From: Thermoproteota archaeon | GTDB lineage: Archaea; Thermoproteota; Thermoprotei_A; Sulfolobales; Ignisphaeraceae | Length of the DNA: 64,000 bases | Assembly (NCBI GenBank): GCA_030550585.1 | Contig: JAUQPB010000002.1 | Coordinates: forward strand, 206,001 to 270,000 | Direction of reading: 5' to 3' | Part shown: positions 36,852-46,343 of the stretch, one piece after another | How positions within the stretch are numbered: position 1 is the first letter of the stretch | Layout: every line of letters starts with the position of its first letter | Translations under genes and position numbers: made by a program | Notes under the pieces: model-generated | Seen by the model: the letters and a program-made list of their open reading frames with translations, nothing else | Told to the model about the DNA's origin: nothing | The model's database searches: none

Positions 36852-37572
36852 TTACTGAGTAACGTATCCTCCATCGACTATTATTAGCTGACCTGTTATG
36901 AAACTTGCTTCATCTGAAGCTAGAAAAGCCACCACAGCAGCAACCTCTTCGGGGGTGCCTAGTCTGCCAACAGGTATACTTCTTCTGAGTAACTCTATCT
37001 GTTCTCGTACAGATTCACTAGCTCTAGCTGTCCCAGAAGTAGCTATAGGACCCGGCGCAACAGCGTTTACAGTTATGTTGTATCTAACCAACTCTAAGGC
37101 TAATGCCCTTGTGAATCCTACTATAGCTGCCTTAGAGGCGCAGTAATGGGTAAGCCCTTGAAAACCGACTACCGGCCCAGCTATCGACGCTATGTTGATT
37201 ATAAACAGCTTTGGTAAAGTAGAATGTCCCTTTAACATTAACATTCATCACCTTATCCCAGTCTTCTTCCGTTATCTCCAGAAATGGTTTGAAAGGATAG
37301 ATGCCAGCGTTATTTACGAGAATATCTACCTTACTCAACTTCTCAATAGTTGTTTCAACCGCTTTCATCACATCACCTTTATTTGTAACATCTCCCTTAA
37401 AAGCTAGAACCTTAACACCCAGCTTCTCAATCTCTGAGGCGGTTTCAAACACCTTATCCGATATGTCGAACAATACCACATCAGCGCCTTCTCTAGACAA
37501 TCTTAGCGCAATAGCCTTACCAATACCCATAGCACTACCAGTAACAATTGCCACCTTATTTTTCAATCTCAT
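36852..37572 (-). pseudogene. short-chain dehydrogenase broken by a small deletion
   Basis: The N-terminal frame (37572-37132) has VTGSAMGIGKAIA and DILVNNAGIYPF, then EEDWDKVMNVNVKGTFYFTK. At about 37210 the sense passes to another frame that continues IINIASIAGPVVG, HYCASKAAIVGFTRALALE (catalytic Tyr-x3-Lys) and the closing ITGQLIIVDGGYV to 36852. About ten residues that normally lie between TKAV and IINIAS are missing. The 721 bases are what a ~250-codon gene would leave after losing roughly 30 bases out of frame. No product could have both cofactor site and catalytic site, so it is a pseudogene unless the assembly is wrong. Confidence 0.8.
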
Positions 37573-38263
37573 ACTTACACACCTTCTTCAGTAATAAGCT
37601 ATTATTTGATGAAATGCTAAAAAACTTTTAGCTATTAACATCAAAAAAGTTTATGCTACCCTAGAACCTCTCTTGTAGCTATGGAATTGATACCATTAAG
37701 CTAAAACTTGGGAATGCTTAGCGAAAGATTTAAAATTATAGGAAAACAAGGTTAGTTCCCAATGCTATGAAGATGAGACCTGCAGAAACTGATTGGAAAA
37801 CATCGTTAGGAGTGAGTCGGATAGAGGAAGCCGTATACAGGCTAGTAGTTTCTTTGTGCACGCAGATTAAGTCTTCTAGGAAAGCCCGTTGCCCGCAGCT
37901 GTGATACGATTTGGAGCTGTTGGCAAAAGGATGTTAATGGCAACTCCATTGCCACATTTTTAACCAACACGTTTTTCCTATCATTGCTGACAACACTGTA
38001 TATAGATGTTTCCTACATCTCCTCTCAGCATGCAAAGAGCTAATACCGTTACAAAAAGCTGTTTATACAGGTGTCGCTGGTGGATGTTACAACAGTTGTT
38101 TTCTGTTTCCTGTAACCTGCTCAGAACAGCTGGCTTCTTCAAAAATCTTGTCATTGTTTATGTTTAATTTGAGAGGATGGATGTGGCAACAATTCTTGAT
38201 ATAGCAAAACTAAAGCTTAAAGGTTACTTATTCAATTCACTATACTATTACAATTAACATCTA
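37573..38263. other. 691-bp region without an intact gene
   Basis: The left end is the promoter of the broken SDR; the right end carries promoter-like AT-rich stretches for the MFS gene (TATACTATT near 38241). Between lie only short frames. One plus-strand frame near 37769 gives about 45 charged residues before a stop. Another near 37970 gives hydrophobic NTFFLSLLTTLYIDVSYIS-like pieces. I read these as possible remains of a dead transporter or regulator, unidentified. Confidence 0.4.
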
Positions 38264-39709
38264 TTGGCTAGCGACGCTGGGATGAGGTATATGGCTAGAG
38301 ATTACATCTCTAAGATGGATATATACATGGTTCTCTCTGTAACAACTTTAGTAAACTTTCTAACAGGGTTTAATGCAAGGCTTGCTGTTGTTGGTCTACC
38401 AACTATTGCAAGGGATTTGGGTGCTGATATATATCAGATTATATGGATTGTCCAAGGATATATGCTTGGCTCGACAATTATTCAGCTTATTGTTGGGAGA
38501 TTATCTGACTTATTTGGAAGGGTCAGGCTATTCAATTTAGGGATAGCGATTTTTGGTTTAGGAGCCTTTGTCTCTGGCTTAAGCAATAGTCCAATAGTAT
38601 TAGTTGCTTCAAGATTTGTGCAAGGCATTGGAGCAGCGTTTCTAATATCGCTAACTGTAACGATTCTAACAGATTATGTCCCTCCTGATAGGCTTGCTAC
38701 ATGGCTTGGTATAAACCAGGTTTCCTGGAGGGTGGGGGCCTTGCTTGGGCTAACGCTTAGCGGCTTTATAATTGATTATCTTGGGTGGAGGTGGATCTTC
38801 TTAATCCAAGTGCCTCTTAGTCTAGCAATTCTTTTTTGGAGCGTTAAAAGACTTAGAGAGAGGTACAAACCTGTTGAAAAACCATATATAGATTGGCCTG
38901 GCTTCGCAGTATTTACAGTTGCTATTGCTTTGCTGCTTGTTGGGTTAACGCTCTATGGATATGGATTCTCAGAGTACTCTTTATACACTATGGCATCTAG
39001 CATCGCTCTACTGATAATATTCTCCCTATGGGAGCTAAACACAAAACATCCTGCACTAGATCTTAGCATATTTAAGATATGGCAATTTAGTGGAGGGATA
39101 ATCGCACAGCTTCTATACTCAATAGGTTTTGGAGCCTCCATGACACTTCTGGCTATATACCTCCAATCAGTTGAGGGATTTACAGCTACACAAACAGGCC
39201 TGCTTTTAATACCATATGAACTAAGCTTCCTAGTCTTTGGCGTTGTTGGCGGTAGGTTCTCAGATTCCATAGGCTTTGCCCCCGTTGCTGTAGCCGGTCT
39301 TGTCGCAGGCTCGGCAGCCCTCTATCTAATCTCTATAGTCTCTTCACTCAAGGCACTAATAGTAGCAGAAATTTTGCTAGGTGTTGGAACAGGCCTTTTC
39401 GTTTCTCCAAATACAAGCTCAATCATGAACTCTGTGCCTCCGCATAGAAGAGGTATCGCATCATCTATAAGAACAATATCATTTAATGTGGGGTTTGCGC
39501 TGAGTCTAAATATAGCTGTTCTATCGCTTACGCGTGTACTGCCATACAGAATAGTTTCAATGTTAATCATGTATGAGGGCATGCAAGAAAATAGTATTTC
39601 AATGGAGGCATCCATGCTCTCAAATGCAATTAGAGAGTCATTTAAGGTGCAATCCATTTTAATGGCAATGGCAATACCATTTACAGTTTCACGCACCAAA
39701 AAGCGGTGA
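38264..39709 (+). CDS. MFS transporter, DHA2/EmrB-QacA type
   Basis: About 14 hydrophobic segments in 481 residues. Motif A is GRLSDLFGRVR after helix 2, and motif C-like GIGAAFLISLTVTILTDY follows. 14-helix members are usually drug/H+ antiporters. The start is uncertain (TTG 38264, ATG 38282 or 38291); the last lies just after GATGAGGT, too close for a normal ribosome-binding site. The C-terminal helix looks short compared with the family. Confidence 0.85.
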   Translation: MASDAGMRYMARDYISKMDIYMVLSVTTLVNFLTGFNARLAVVGLPTIARDLGADIYQIIWIVQGYMLGSTIIQLIVGRLSDLFGRVRLFNLGIAIFGLGAFVSGLSNSPIVLVASRFVQGIGAAFLISLTVTILTDYVPPDRLATWLGINQVSWRVGALLGLTLSGFIIDYLGWRWIFLIQVPLSLAILFWSVKRLRERYKPVEKPYIDWPGFAVFTVAIALLLVGLTLYGYGFSEYSLYTMASSIALLIIFSLWELNTKHPALDLSIFKIWQFSGGIIAQLLYSIGFGASMTLLAIYLQSVEGFTATQTGLLLIPYELSFLVFGVVGGRFSDSIGFAPVAVAGLVAGSAALYLISIVSSLKALIVAEILLGVGTGLFVSPNTSSIMNSVPPHRRGIASSIRTISFNVGFALSLNIAVLSLTRVLPYRIVSMLIMYEGMQENSISMEASMLSNAIRESFKVQSILMAMAIPFTVSRTKKR

Positions 39710-39927
39710 TAAAGATGAATTGGAGGCAGGGTAGACATGATATGCAATGCCGCATGAGCTAGTCTCTAGACCCAATTAACATATTAGCTACAACAACTTA
39801 GTAATACCCTCTTATATTGTAGGTGGGCAACCCAGCAAACTTTTTATTGTTTAAAATTCTTTGCCAAATCTAAGGTTGGGCGTAAACCTCTAAATGCACC
39901 TCTTTGTAGATTAGAGATGGTAGTTGT

Positions 39928-41274
39928 ATGCCTATAAAAAACTTTGGTGAATTGGCTGTATCAGATTTGCATAGACTGGCTCTCGAGCTTGCTGAGCATG
40001 GTTTGGCTGTGGCGGATCCCTACAACGCTGTTAGAAGCTCTGTTTCGCTTGATGGTAAAAGGATTCTAGTTGGTGGCGAGGTTATTGAGGCTGAGGGGCA
40101 GATTCATGTAATCGGCTTTGGGAAGGCATCTAAAAGAATGGCTATGGCTTTAAACGATCTGTTAGGGGATAGAATAGTTGGTGGGGTTGTTATAACACCT
40201 GATGAAATTGGCTATATTGGTAATATAAAGCTTGTTAGAGGTAATCATCCGATTCCAGGTAAGGATACTTTGAACTCATCTCAATTGCTACTAGATTATG
40301 TATCCAGCAATGTTTCTGAAAACGACATTGTCTTTGTAGTCATATCGGGAGGTGGTTCAGCGCTTTTCGAGGTTCCAGAAGATGGGATATCCTTAGACGA
40401 TATTGCCTGGATTTCCAGAGAGCTTATGAGAAGAGGTGCAGATATATTCGAATTGAATGCTGTGAGGAAGAGGTTTTCCAAGGTTAAGGGTGGTAAGTTG
40501 CTAAGGTTTTTAAAGGCGAAGAAAGTTGTATCGCTGATAATAAGCGATGTTATTGGGGATAGGCTAGACACCATAGCCTCGGGGCCTACAGCACCAGATG
40601 ACACGACTTTTAGGGATGTATACAATATATTGAAGAGACGTGGTGTTTGGGGCTATATGAAAGATTCTATGAAGAGAATAGTGGAACTAGGATTAGAGGG
40701 GATAATAGCAGATACTCCAAAGAGAGGTGATAACATCTTCAACAAGGTTTTTAACATTATTATTGCAAGCAATAAAATGGTTTTGGATGCCATGGCAGAG
40801 AAGGCGAGGGGCCAAGGGTTTAACACACTCATTCTGACATCCATGCTTGAGGGGGAGGCTAGAGAGGTTGGGAAGGTGCTAGCATCTGTAATGAGAAGCA
40901 TAGACGTCTACGGCATGCCACTGAAAAGACCTGTGGCAATACTTGCAGGTGGAGAAACTGTTGTAACTGTTCGTGGTAATGGTATTGGTGGGAGAAACCA
41001 AGAGCTATGTCTATCACTCTCAATATCGATTAGAGGCATGAACAACGTAGTAGCTTTATGTATGGGGACAGATGGGATTGATGGTATAAGCCCGGCAGCT
41101 GGAGCTATAGTTGATGGCAAAACATATTACGAGGGATTGGAACAGGGCTTGGATCCACAAGAGTGTCTAGAGAACAATGATAGCTACACCTACTTCTCAA
41201 AACTCAGAAGAGCTATTATAACAGGCTATACTGGGACAAACGTTAACGACATATTCATAGCCTTGATGAAATAG
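39928..41274 (+). CDS. glycerate 2-kinase, MOFRL type
   Basis: Phosphorylates glycerate to 2-phosphoglycerate in the non-phosphorylative or branched Entner-Doudoroff routes of archaea. Marks: HVIGFGKASKRMA, VVISGGGSALFEVP, LIISDVIGDRLDTIASGPT and the C-terminal MOFRL part VAILAGGETVVTVRGNGIGG, then GTDGIDGISPAAGAIVDG. At 448 residues it has normal length. A TATA-like CTCTAAATG lies ~35 bp upstream of ATG 39928. Its presence here with sugar isomerases fits sugar-acid breakdown. Confidence 0.93.
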   Translation: MPIKNFGELAVSDLHRLALELAEHGLAVADPYNAVRSSVSLDGKRILVGGEVIEAEGQIHVIGFGKASKRMAMALNDLLGDRIVGGVVITPDEIGYIGNIKLVRGNHPIPGKDTLNSSQLLLDYVSSNVSENDIVFVVISGGGSALFEVPEDGISLDDIAWISRELMRRGADIFELNAVRKRFSKVKGGKLLRFLKAKKVVSLIISDVIGDRLDTIASGPTAPDDTTFRDVYNILKRRGVWGYMKDSMKRIVELGLEGIIADTPKRGDNIFNKVFNIIIASNKMVLDAMAEKARGQGFNTLILTSMLEGEAREVGKVLASVMRSIDVYGMPLKRPVAILAGGETVVTVRGNGIGGRNQELCLSLSISIRGMNNVVALCMGTDGIDGISPAAGAIVDGKTYYEGLEQGLDPQECLENNDSYTYFSKLRRAIITGYTGTNVNDIFIALMK

Positions 41275-41308
41275 CCTTTACTAGCAAATTGAAGCGTCAT
41301 TACAGTCT

Positions 41309-41620
41309 CTATGTACTCGCATTGAATATTGTGAGTGCGTCTCTCATTATCTCCTCCTCGGATCTGCCACTTTCAACAAGCTGGAATTCGGCATAGCCAG
41401 GCTTTCTATTGTCAACCTTCATCTGAATACACTCTACAGCCCTCTTAGTCGGGTGGGCAACTATGTTAAGATATGTTCTTGCAATTGCTGCAACTGTTGC
41501 TTCTTGCAAGACTATTGTCTGGTCTTTGAAAACTATAGCCAATCTCATATGCCTGTGATTCGGCGGTATAAACCCTATGATCTTCAGTACATCGCTATTC
41601 GAATAGACTTTAACACTCAT
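41309..41620 (-). CDS. hypothetical protein, 103 aa
   Basis: Not recognised, though it has the look of a conserved crenarchaeal protein: mixed alpha/beta, with HRHMRLAIVFKDQTIVLQEA and an acidic helix at the C-terminus (SGRSEEEIMRDALTIF). ATG 41620 or GTG 41629 may start it. A TATA-like stretch near 41656 predicts a very short leader. It is divergent from the isomerase/IolB pair and could share its regulatory region. Confidence 0.6.
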   Translation of the reverse strand: MSVKVYSNSDVLKIIGFIPPNHRHMRLAIVFKDQTIVLQEATVAAIARTYLNIVAHPTKRAVECIQMKVDNRKPGYAEFQLVESGRSEEEIMRDALTIFNAST

Positions 41621-41693
41621 TTTAGACACACAACAATATGCCTAGACAAAAACATATTTTAATCTTCATTGATTTTACTGAAAAGAGATTTGG

Positions 41694-42473
41694 GTGTGGT
41701 TTACGATAGCCTTTTCAACAATGGTGCTACTGAACCTCGACCCATTTGAGGCTACAGCAAAACTCATTGAAAGCGGTTTCCACGTCGAGGTATGCTACGA
41801 CAATTTCCTCGTGTTTGGAGGTAGGTATGTGGAGGATGCTCTATTCAAAAAGTTTCTCGACAGCATACAGTCAATTAGAAAGACATATATAAAGTCTGTT
41901 CATATGCCATATGACGAACTAGATGCTGATACTATCCCCCTTGAACATATTCTAAACAGAATGGTCAAGTGGCTTAGATTCGCACACGAGATAGGGGCTT
42001 CAATAGCTGTTTTCCACACACTAAAAACATCCTCAGACCCTCTAAACACAAACCTACACTTCTTTAGGGAAATTGCTAGAGAGGCTATGGATAGGGGAAT
42101 CAGAATCGCTGTCGAAAACAGACTCGAGAGGGAGTTGTTCGGCTCAAAGCCCGAAGACCTCAAAAACATTGTTGAAAGCGTTGGCGAGGGAATTGGGATC
42201 TGTTTAGATGTTGGTCATGCAAACATAAATAAAAACCTAGATGCGTTCTTAAAAACATTAGAGAACAGTATAATTGAGCTCCATCTCCATGACAACAACG
42301 GTTTTAGGGATGAGCATAAACCCCCATTCACAGGCTCTGTTGACTGGAACGCTGTTATAAGGCTGATTAAAAGGAAAGGAGATATTTTACCTGTTTTCGA
42401 AATTGCATGCAGAGAACCGGTGACAGGTTGTCTGTCGATTGCAAGCAGAGTTAAACAAGAATTTGAAATGTGA
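41694..42473 (+). CDS. sugar isomerase/epimerase TIM barrel
   Basis: An AP-endonuclease-2-fold protein of 259 residues. Metal-site parts: IAVENRLERELFG (Glu), GICLDVGHANINKN (Asp, His), IIELHLHDNNGFRDEH (His) and VFEIACREP. Start GTG 41694, with a TATA-like CATATTTTAAT near 41658. The IolB-like gene follows 22 bp later, so the two probably act on the same substrate; IolE/IolH are relatives of this barrel in inositol breakdown. Confidence 0.85.
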   Translation: MWFTIAFSTMVLLNLDPFEATAKLIESGFHVEVCYDNFLVFGGRYVEDALFKKFLDSIQSIRKTYIKSVHMPYDELDADTIPLEHILNRMVKWLRFAHEIGASIAVFHTLKTSSDPLNTNLHFFREIAREAMDRGIRIAVENRLERELFGSKPEDLKNIVESVGEGIGICLDVGHANINKNLDAFLKTLENSIIELHLHDNNGFRDEHKPPFTGSVDWNAVIRLIKRKGDILPVFEIACREPVTGCLSIASRVKQEFEM

Positions 42474-42495
42474 AAATAGTTAGAGGGTGTCTAAA

Positions 42496-43200
42496 ATGCT
42501 GTTTAAAAAGCCGAATATCTTTGATAAACCTGTCGAGGTTTTTAGACTCGACGACATATCTCTTCTGCATATCCATATAAAGAATCTGACAAAGTTTGGC
42601 TTAGATCTATGCAGAGACTGTGAAAAGGTTTTGGCTTTGCTGAGGGGGAGATGCAGAGTTAGCGGCTATGAACTCTTTGAAAAAGACCTGCTCTACATTC
42701 CAGCAGATGTAAGCCACATGGATATGGAGTGCACAGAAAACGCCATAGCATACATTGTTCAGGCTAAGACCTCAAGAAAATTTGGCTCATATCTAAAGAG
42801 GTTTGGAGAAGCTGAAAAGATCGTTATAGAAGATGCTGAGTCTCGCAGGACTAGATACACATTGATAGGAGAGAAAGATAAGAGCGAGAGGATATTAGCT
42901 GGCTACACATTTTGCGAGCCAGGCTCCTGGGGCTCGTACCCCCCGCACAGACACGATGATATGTATGAGATCTTCATATACTTTGATCTGAGCCCATATT
43001 TCGGCATTCAAACAATATTCGACGAGTCTCAGGAGAGTGTATACATAGTTAGAGACTATGACACTGTTTTAGTTTCTAGGGGATACCACCCCAATGTCTC
43101 AACCCCTATGAGAGGCATGAAATACCTGTGGATAATGGTGTCGAAGAGAGGCTCTAAAACACATAAGATGGAGATTCACCCACTATACGCCAAGTCCTAG
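42496..43200 (+). CDS. IolB/KduI-like isomerase (5-deoxy-glucuronate isomerase family)
   Basis: A cupin with two barrels, 234 residues. The C-terminal barrel has PPHRHDDMYEIFIYFDL (metal His, His, Glu), and VSRGYHPNVSTPMRGMKYLWIM, which matches the end of IolB. The N-terminal barrel (RGRCRVSGYELFEKDLLYIP) is more divergent. ATG 42496 is six bases after GGGTG. In bacteria IolB isomerises 5-deoxy-glucuronate in inositol breakdown and KduI acts on a pectin product. No other iol gene is in the window, so the real substrate is open. Confidence 0.8.
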   Translation: MLFKKPNIFDKPVEVFRLDDISLLHIHIKNLTKFGLDLCRDCEKVLALLRGRCRVSGYELFEKDLLYIPADVSHMDMECTENAIAYIVQAKTSRKFGSYLKRFGEAEKIVIEDAESRRTRYTLIGEKDKSERILAGYTFCEPGSWGSYPPHRHDDMYEIFIYFDLSPYFGIQTIFDESQESVYIVRDYDTVLVSRGYHPNVSTPMRGMKYLWIMVSKRGSKTHKMEIHPLYAKS

Positions 43201-43216
43201 AAAGTCTTGGCAACAG

Positions 43217-43912
43217 CTATAACTCGACTAGCTCAAAGCCACTATACACATTAAATCTATCCCCTCTAACATGTCCTATTAAAGCCATGTTACAGCTTCT
43301 AGCAATTTCAATAGCTTTCCGTGTTGGTGCACCTCTGAATACTGCTATGGGTATGCCCATAGCAGTAATAGCCTTGACCATCTCCGAGCCTGCTCTAGAC
43401 GATAAAACAACGACTGTTTTTCTAAAGTCGACCCCACTCTCATAAGCTTTTCCTATCAGCTTGAGCAGAGAGCCAAGCCTAGATATATCCTCTACAATCT
43501 CTATCAGCACACCATCTAAGGTAAACAAAGCTGAGAAATGGAAGCAGCCAGTCATGGTAAACAGCTTCGCGCTTTTGCTCGCTTCTTCAAACATCTTCAG
43601 AATGTCTCGAGACCTCACCTTGATCTTCAGATCCGTGGAACACTCGTCTACCTCTCTTGCAAAAGGTTTTGCATAGAAAAGAAGAACATTGTTATTTTCG
43701 ACAATGGTTCTAGCCTCTGTCAGATCAAATCCATGTGTAACTGCATATCCTATTCCAAGATATTTGAGCATATGAGGAGATGTCTGAATCCTAAAAACCT
43801 CGACACCGTCTACGTAAACCCTTCCCTCAATTTCCTCAGCAACGATATCGTCTATCTCTTCATAGCCACTCAAGGAAACTCTGACTATCTTTGTTGTTGA
43901 GTAGCTGTCCAC
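43217..43912 (-). CDS. fdhD: FdhD-like sulfurtransferase for formate dehydrogenase
   Basis: Transfers sulfur from a cysteine desulfurase to the Mo/W cofactor of formate dehydrogenase. Marks: FTMTGCFHFSALF (near residue 118), IEIVEDISRLGSLLKLIG, VLSSRAGSEMV, and ALIGHVRGDRFNVYS at the end. Start GTG 43912 has GGTG six bases upstream; GTG 43921 is the alternative. About 231 residues, slightly short. No formate dehydrogenase gene is nearby; the MobA-like and desulfurase genes of this window fit the same pathway. Confidence 0.85.
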   Translation of the reverse strand: MDSYSTTKIVRVSLSGYEEIDDIVAEEIEGRVYVDGVEVFRIQTSPHMLKYLGIGYAVTHGFDLTEARTIVENNNVLLFYAKPFAREVDECSTDLKIKVRSRDILKMFEEASKSAKLFTMTGCFHFSALFTLDGVLIEIVEDISRLGSLLKLIGKAYESGVDFRKTVVVLSSRAGSEMVKAITAMGIPIAVFRGAPTRKAIEIARSCNMALIGHVRGDRFNVYSGFELVEL

Positions 43913-44130
43913 TATCAACACCTTTTACAGCTACAATTGGAGGCTTATTAAAAGTTTAAATGGTTTATATATGCTTATATCACATATAGTATATTTTAGA
44001 GTAGTCGATGCTCTTCATCAATAGAAAATCAATGGGATACCCCTGCAATGTCGATACATGGAGATACATTGAAGTGGACTACAATCTCTGGCTCAGTATT
44101 TAGGTAGTGCATCCTTTTAACAGATGTGTG

Positions 44131-44538
44131 CTAGGTGAAGGGTACAATTGTTTTTACTCCATTAGCTTGGGCAACCCTAGCCTGTTTCTCGTCTAATGTG
44201 GCTAGCGGCAGTTTCTTCTCTATTGCTAGTGCGATGTACAGAGCGTCGTAGACTGTAATACCTGTTTTCAAGGCTATTTCGAATGCCTTTGAAAGGTATT
44301 TGCCTTCGGGCTCTATCTCTATATTTATACCTATCATAGAGAAGAGTATTTCTTGCAACTTAAAAGCTGTTTCGATGTTTATAGTCCTCTTAATCGTTGC
44401 ATCCTTCCATATAGCATTTAACACCTCTTTTAACACCAGGTCAATGGTTATACATAGCCTCACATAGTTAACAAGCTTTTCCCAGCCAGGCTCCTTTCTA
44501 ATAAAAGCTGCTAGCAAGGAAGCATCAACGACTATCAC
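44131..44538 (-). CDS. VapC-type PIN-domain toxin
   Basis: A PIN-fold RNase of 135 residues. The four acidic active-site residues are visible: D5 (VVDASLL), E38 (VLKEVLNAIW), D97 (TVYDALYIALA) and D115 (LATLDEKQA). It overlaps the small upstream gene by 14 bp, the usual antitoxin-toxin arrangement. An intact pair. Confidence 0.9.
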   Translation of the reverse strand: MIVVDASLLAAFIRKEPGWEKLVNYVRLCITIDLVLKEVLNAIWKDATIKRTINIETAFKLQEILFSMIGINIEIEPEGKYLSKAFEIALKTGITVYDALYIALAIEKKLPLATLDEKQARVAQANGVKTIVPFT

Positions 44539-44755
44539 GGTCCTCCCTTATAGATGTAACTGAGGAGCCCCTAGGAGACTCTATTGGCAGTTGTGAAAGC
44601 ATGTTGACGACATTCCTGATATTATCATCAGCTTCGATCTCTCTTAACTTAGATTCTATGAACCTCCTCACCTCCTCAGCCCAGTTAACCCTATCTCTAT
44701 ATCTATCCATCTTCTCCTTAATCTCCCTCCTAAGCTTAACACTAAAAACACTCAC
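44525..44755 (-). CDS. VapB-type antitoxin
   Basis: 76 residues. The N-terminus, SVKLRREIKEKMDRYRDRVNW, has the ribbon-helix-helix look of crenarchaeal VapB; AEEVRRFIESKLREIEADDN is the long helix, and the C-terminal tail would wrap the toxin. It precedes and overlaps vapC. GTG 44755 is the likely start. Antitoxins of this class repress their own promoter. Confidence 0.85.
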   Translation of the reverse strand: MSVFSVKLRREIKEKMDRYRDRVNWAEEVRRFIESKLREIEADDNIRNVVNMLSQLPIESPRGSSVTSIREDRDSR

Positions 44756-45144
44756 AGCTGGTTACCACAATATATTTTTTAAGTAGACCTAGGTATTTAA
44801 ACCTAATGGTATACCCCAAAGGTTTACTATAAACACGTCTCTAGTGTAGAGCAATATCAATTAAAAATCAAAATAATGCAAAATCTTTTCTCCCCACATC
44901 CAAACATTTCTATGATTGATTCTATTAGATGTAGTCGATACCTATCTGCAATACCCAGGCACCTCATCTCTTAACACACTTCTTTCTCTGTCCCACATAT
45001 GCTGAAATTCATATCTTAGTGAAGATAGCGAAGGAGGTGGAGTCCTTCATAGCGAGCGGTATACATGAGAGTAAATCGTGACCATTGTTATCGTCAAACT
45101 CAAAAACTTTTCTAGGCTTCTCGGTAGATATGTGAAGATATTCT
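44756..45144. other. 389-bp region without a gene
   Basis: The left end contains the AT-rich vapBC promoter (TTTAAATACC and TTAAAAAATATA on the minus strand). Near 45019-45081 a 20-codon frame, VKIAKEVESFIASGIHESKS, looks like the start of an antitoxin-like protein but stops at TGA. I see nothing else. Confidence 0.4.
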
Positions 45145-46236
45145 ATGGGCTTGGGTATGAGAGGCTATAGAGATAGAGACTTTATAGAAACTTTTGAGGG
45201 GCTCGTATTCTGTGTTATAGGAAATATTCATCCTAGGGGCAGGGTTCTCAGCTATTTAAAGTATGTGGCTAATCTAGAGTCTGGTGTAAGGGTTAAGTGG
45301 TCTAGGAATGGGGTTGTATATGGAAGGATACTGCCATTCTATAGTGCTGTAGGTGTTAAGAGTGTTTTAGAATATTTGAAGAGGAATCATCTAGACTATG
45401 TCGTATTTGATGAGTATAGGGGTGTGGAGCTTATAGAGGTTCCAGAGAACAGGATATCGATTCACTACAAGCCCGAGGAGAGACTGAGTCAAATGGTTAA
45501 GGAGCCTGGCGACCCTCTGGAGAGGCTTGCTGTGGAGCTCGTATCTAGAATATCTAACGAGTCTGGGGTTTCCTTAGAGAACTTTGGTGTAACAGGCTCC
45601 ATACTCCTAAGGATACACAACCTTCGGTATTCTGACATAGACCTTGTTGTGTATGGGGTTGAAAACTCGTATAGAGTTAGAGATGCTTTGAAGAGGCTTT
45701 ACAGCCGTGAAAACTCGGGGTTCTCACTACCATCAGGAGAGACCTTAGAGTCTTGGGCTGCTGAAATATCTAGGATACATCCACTAACAGTTGAAGAGGC
45801 GAAGATTCTATACAGCAAATATAAATGGAATAGAGCTTTGTATAAAGGGAGGCAGTTCTCGATACACCCAGTAAAACTTGAAAACGAGGTTGACGAGGTG
45901 TGGGAGCAGAAGAGGTTTAGATACAGGGGGCTTGCAACAATTAGAGCAAAGGTTGTGGACTCAAGAGACTCTATATTCATGCCAGCAACGTATTTGGTGG
46001 AGGATGTGAAGGTATTGGAGGGCGTTGAAGAGGCCAAAAAGATTAGCAGGATTGTGAGCTACGAGGGTCTGTACATAGATATTGCTAGGGAAGGGGATGA
46101 AATAGTTGCTATGGGAAAGGTGGAGGAGGTTCAAGACATCAAAAGAAATGAAACATTCTATCAACTGACAATAGGAACCTTCGAAGCAGGCGGAAAAGAC
46201 TTCATAAAACCTTTGAGCTGGGTCAAAAGCGGTTAA
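45145..46236 (+). CDS. predicted archaeal nucleotidyltransferase, COG1665-like
   Basis: 363 residues. The nucleotidyltransferase signature FGVTGSILLRIHN followed by RYSDIDLVVYG (GS...DxD) lies near residues 146-173. The N-terminal ~120 residues and the C-terminal beta-rich domain (from about 250) are family-specific extensions. ATG 45145 or 45157 may start it. It is monocistronic. The substrate is unknown; the fold is that of polymerase-beta-like enzymes, which can modify RNA, proteins or antibiotics. Confidence 0.8.
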   Translation: MGLGMRGYRDRDFIETFEGLVFCVIGNIHPRGRVLSYLKYVANLESGVRVKWSRNGVVYGRILPFYSAVGVKSVLEYLKRNHLDYVVFDEYRGVELIEVPENRISIHYKPEERLSQMVKEPGDPLERLAVELVSRISNESGVSLENFGVTGSILLRIHNLRYSDIDLVVYGVENSYRVRDALKRLYSRENSGFSLPSGETLESWAAEISRIHPLTVEEAKILYSKYKWNRALYKGRQFSIHPVKLENEVDEVWEQKRFRYRGLATIRAKVVDSRDSIFMPATYLVEDVKVLEGVEEAKKISRIVSYEGLYIDIAREGDEIVAMGKVEEVQDIKRNETFYQLTIGTFEAGGKDFIKPLSWVKSG

Positions 46237-46343
46237 ATGCAATTAAAAATCTTTGCCAAGGTCAATTAAAAGCATATGAAAAAGAGTTTCAGGGAAGCCC
46301 TAAAATAGTGTTGGTTTGTCACTTTGCTAAAAGGTGTTGATAT

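Noticed and set aside
37768-37800. AAGATGAGA ... CTGA as a C/D box sRNA
   Set aside because: The C box is degenerate and no second box pair follows.
45019-45081. 20-codon antitoxin-like frame
   Set aside because: Too short to call a gene; noted only as possible decayed sequence.
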